Source: Candidatus Bipolaricaulota bacterium
GTDB lineage: Bacteria > Bipolaricaulota > Bipolaricaulia > RBG-16-55-9
Direction: 5' to 3'
NCBI GenBank assembly: GCA_027021605.1
Contig: JALUUA010000295.1
Location: 1 to 6,335 of the forward strand
DNA length: 6,335 bases
In this document: in pieces, positions 5,623-6,335 of the stretch
How the letters are laid out: every line of letters starts with the position of its first letter
Position numbering within the stretch: the first letter of the stretch is position 1
Notes under the pieces: generated by a model
What the model saw: only the letters and a program-made list of their open reading frames with translations
Database searches by the model: none
Told to the model about the DNA's origin: nothing
Translations under genes and position numbers: made by a program

Positions 5623-5652
5623 TTGCACAAGACTCGCATTTTCGGATAGACT
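5623..5652 (+). promoter_or_regulatory. Possible promoter of the polyproline lipoprotein gene
   Basis: TTGCAC (5623-5628) and TAGACT (5647-5652) are 18 bp apart. The TAGACT hexamer and the 18-bp spacer are the same as in the promoter proposed for the regulator at 3018-3047. An inverted repeat GATAG-ACTC-CTATC (5645-5658) overlaps the -10 and could be an operator. The -35 is weak. Confidence 0.35.
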
Positions 5653-5687
5653 CCTATCTCAATAGAAAACCTGGAGGAGGGATACGG

Positions 5688-6335
5688 ATGCTCCGGAGAT
5701 TCTCTCCCTTTTCTCGGTTTCTTTTTCGGCTTCGCTCGCTTCCTCTCCGGCTTCTTCGCCGGCCCGAGTGGGTCCTGCTGGGGGCGCTGGCCTTTCTCCT
5801 CACGGGGTGCCCGGTAGGGGCGCCGTACACGCCCCCACCGCCCCCGCCTCCCCCGCCGCCCCCACCGCCGCCCGTTCCCCTGACGAACTCGCTCTGGGCC
5901 TGGAGCGAGTGGCTCGTCCCGGCGGACCGCCAGCCCTTGGTGGACCGCAGCGTCGCCAGCAACGTCGACGTGCTGTACATCAACGTTTACAACGGCAACG
6001 TCGATCCCGATTCGGGGCGGCACATGGAGCCGGACGCGGAGATCGCCGACATGGTGGCGCGGGCCCACAACGCGGGCCTCGAGGTCTGGGCCACGTACGG
6101 CTACCTCGACTGGACCACGTTTGGGTGTGACCCGGCGGGCTTTCCCCTCGTGCTCATGAACGAGGTCGTGGACTACAACGCCGACAACCCGGCCGCCCCG
6201 CTCGACGGGGTGATCCTCGACATCATCACGGGCATCCCCGCCGACGACTTCCCGACGATGCTCGCGATGTACGAGTGCATTCGGGATGTGTTGCACGCCA
6301 ACGGGATCCAGCTCGGGGTGGCCATTCGCTTCTCC
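5688..6335 (+). CDS. Lipoprotein with polyproline linker and probable TIM-barrel (glycosidase-like) domain, C-terminus beyond window
   Basis: The frame is open from ATG 5688 to the right edge (216 codons). Overlapping GGAGG sites (5673-5680) lie 7 and 10 nt upstream. The n-region is long and arginine-rich (residues 1-25). It is followed by WVLLGALAFLLTGC, a lipobox with Cys41 as the lipidation site, then a run of 14 prolines (49-62) that would act as a stiff spacer from the membrane. From residue 66 the sequence reads like the first half of a beta/alpha barrel: LWAWSEWLV, VDVLYINVYNG, MVARAHNAGLEVWATYGYLDW, LDGVILDIITG, IRDVLHANGIQLGVAIRFS. Strands ending in YIN, WATYG and ILDI resemble glycoside-hydrolase-like barrels, but I cannot name a family or see the catalytic pair, which may lie beyond the window. 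The product would be tethered outside the cytoplasmic membrane or carried to the outer membrane. It is a separate unit, divergent from the cupredoxin operon. Confidence 0.85.
   Translation, partial: MLRRFSPFSRFLFRLRSLPLRLLRRPEWVLLGALAFLLTGCPVGAPYTPPPPPPPPPPPPPPVPLTNSLWAWSEWLVPADRQPLVDRSVASNVDVLYINVYNGNVDPDSGRHMEPDAEIADMVARAHNAGLEVWATYGYLDWTTFGCDPAGFPLVLMNEVVDYNADNPAAPLDGVILDIITGIPADDFPTMLAMYECIRDVLHANGIQLGVAIRFS
5832..5873 (+). repeat. CCN tract coding for 14 consecutive prolines
   Basis: Fourteen proline codons in a row (CCC, CCA, CCG and CCT mixed) follow Tyr-Thr and precede Val-Pro in the lipoprotein. The mixed codons argue against simple slippage expansion. Efficient translation of such a run normally needs EF-P (established knowledge). 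Confidence 0.85.

Noticed and set aside
5493..6296. 267-codon minus-strand open frame
   Set aside because: It is antisense to the polyproline lipoprotein and the divergent promoter region, with basic low-complexity composition.
1..6335. tRNA, rRNA, insertion sequences or attachment sites
   Set aside because: I saw no cloverleaf-like sequence, rRNA motif, transposase, or terminal inverted repeats with target duplication.

Overview
This GC-rich window is gene-dense and bacterial. It comes from a lineage that uses strong GGAGG ribosome binding sites, secreted and lipid-anchored proteins, and a SARP/BTAD-type activator. The phylum cannot be fixed from the sequence. BTAD regulators are best known from Actinobacteria, but here the neighbour ends in a C-terminal phenylalanine like an outer-membrane strand, and two exported lipoproteins are present. 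A deep-branching GC-rich diderm or uncultured phylum fits at least as well; this is a low-confidence inference.

Layout, left to right. Minus strand 1-1461 is the N-terminal 487 residues of a secreted protein built of Ig-like repeats, each with four cysteines; it runs off the left edge. Minus strand 1546-2925 is an unrecognised secreted, beta-rich protein lying 84 bp upstream of the Ig-like gene, so the two probably form an operon. A divergent control region follows (2926-3088). Plus strand 3089-3901 is a SARP-like BTAD transcriptional regulator. Convergent to it, with stops only 5 bp apart, is a minus-strand operon of a blue-copper (plastocyanin-like) Tat lipoprotein (5079-5486) and an M50 site-2-type membrane metalloprotease with a CBS pair (3907-5037). 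After a second divergent region (5487-5687), a plus-strand lipoprotein gene (5688-6335, cut by the right edge) begins with a 14-proline linker and the start of a probable TIM-barrel domain.

The main result is in the first divergent region. Four direct repeats of GCCCYCM with an exact 11-bp period (2973-3016) sit 9-10 bp upstream of a -10-like element for the secreted-protein operon, and there is no recognisable -35. This is the published architecture of SARP activator sites (heptamers, 4-bp spacers, just upstream of -10), and a SARP-like gene is transcribed divergently next door. The regulator therefore probably switches on the two surface proteins. Its own promoter (TTGACA-N18-TAGACT) abuts the repeats and is followed by a perfect 14-bp palindrome.

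Both genes flanking this control region seem to start at non-standard codons: ATC for the regulator and ATT for the secreted protein. Each lies exactly 9 nt after GGAGG, the same spacing seen for the ATG of the protease and the GTG of the cupredoxin.
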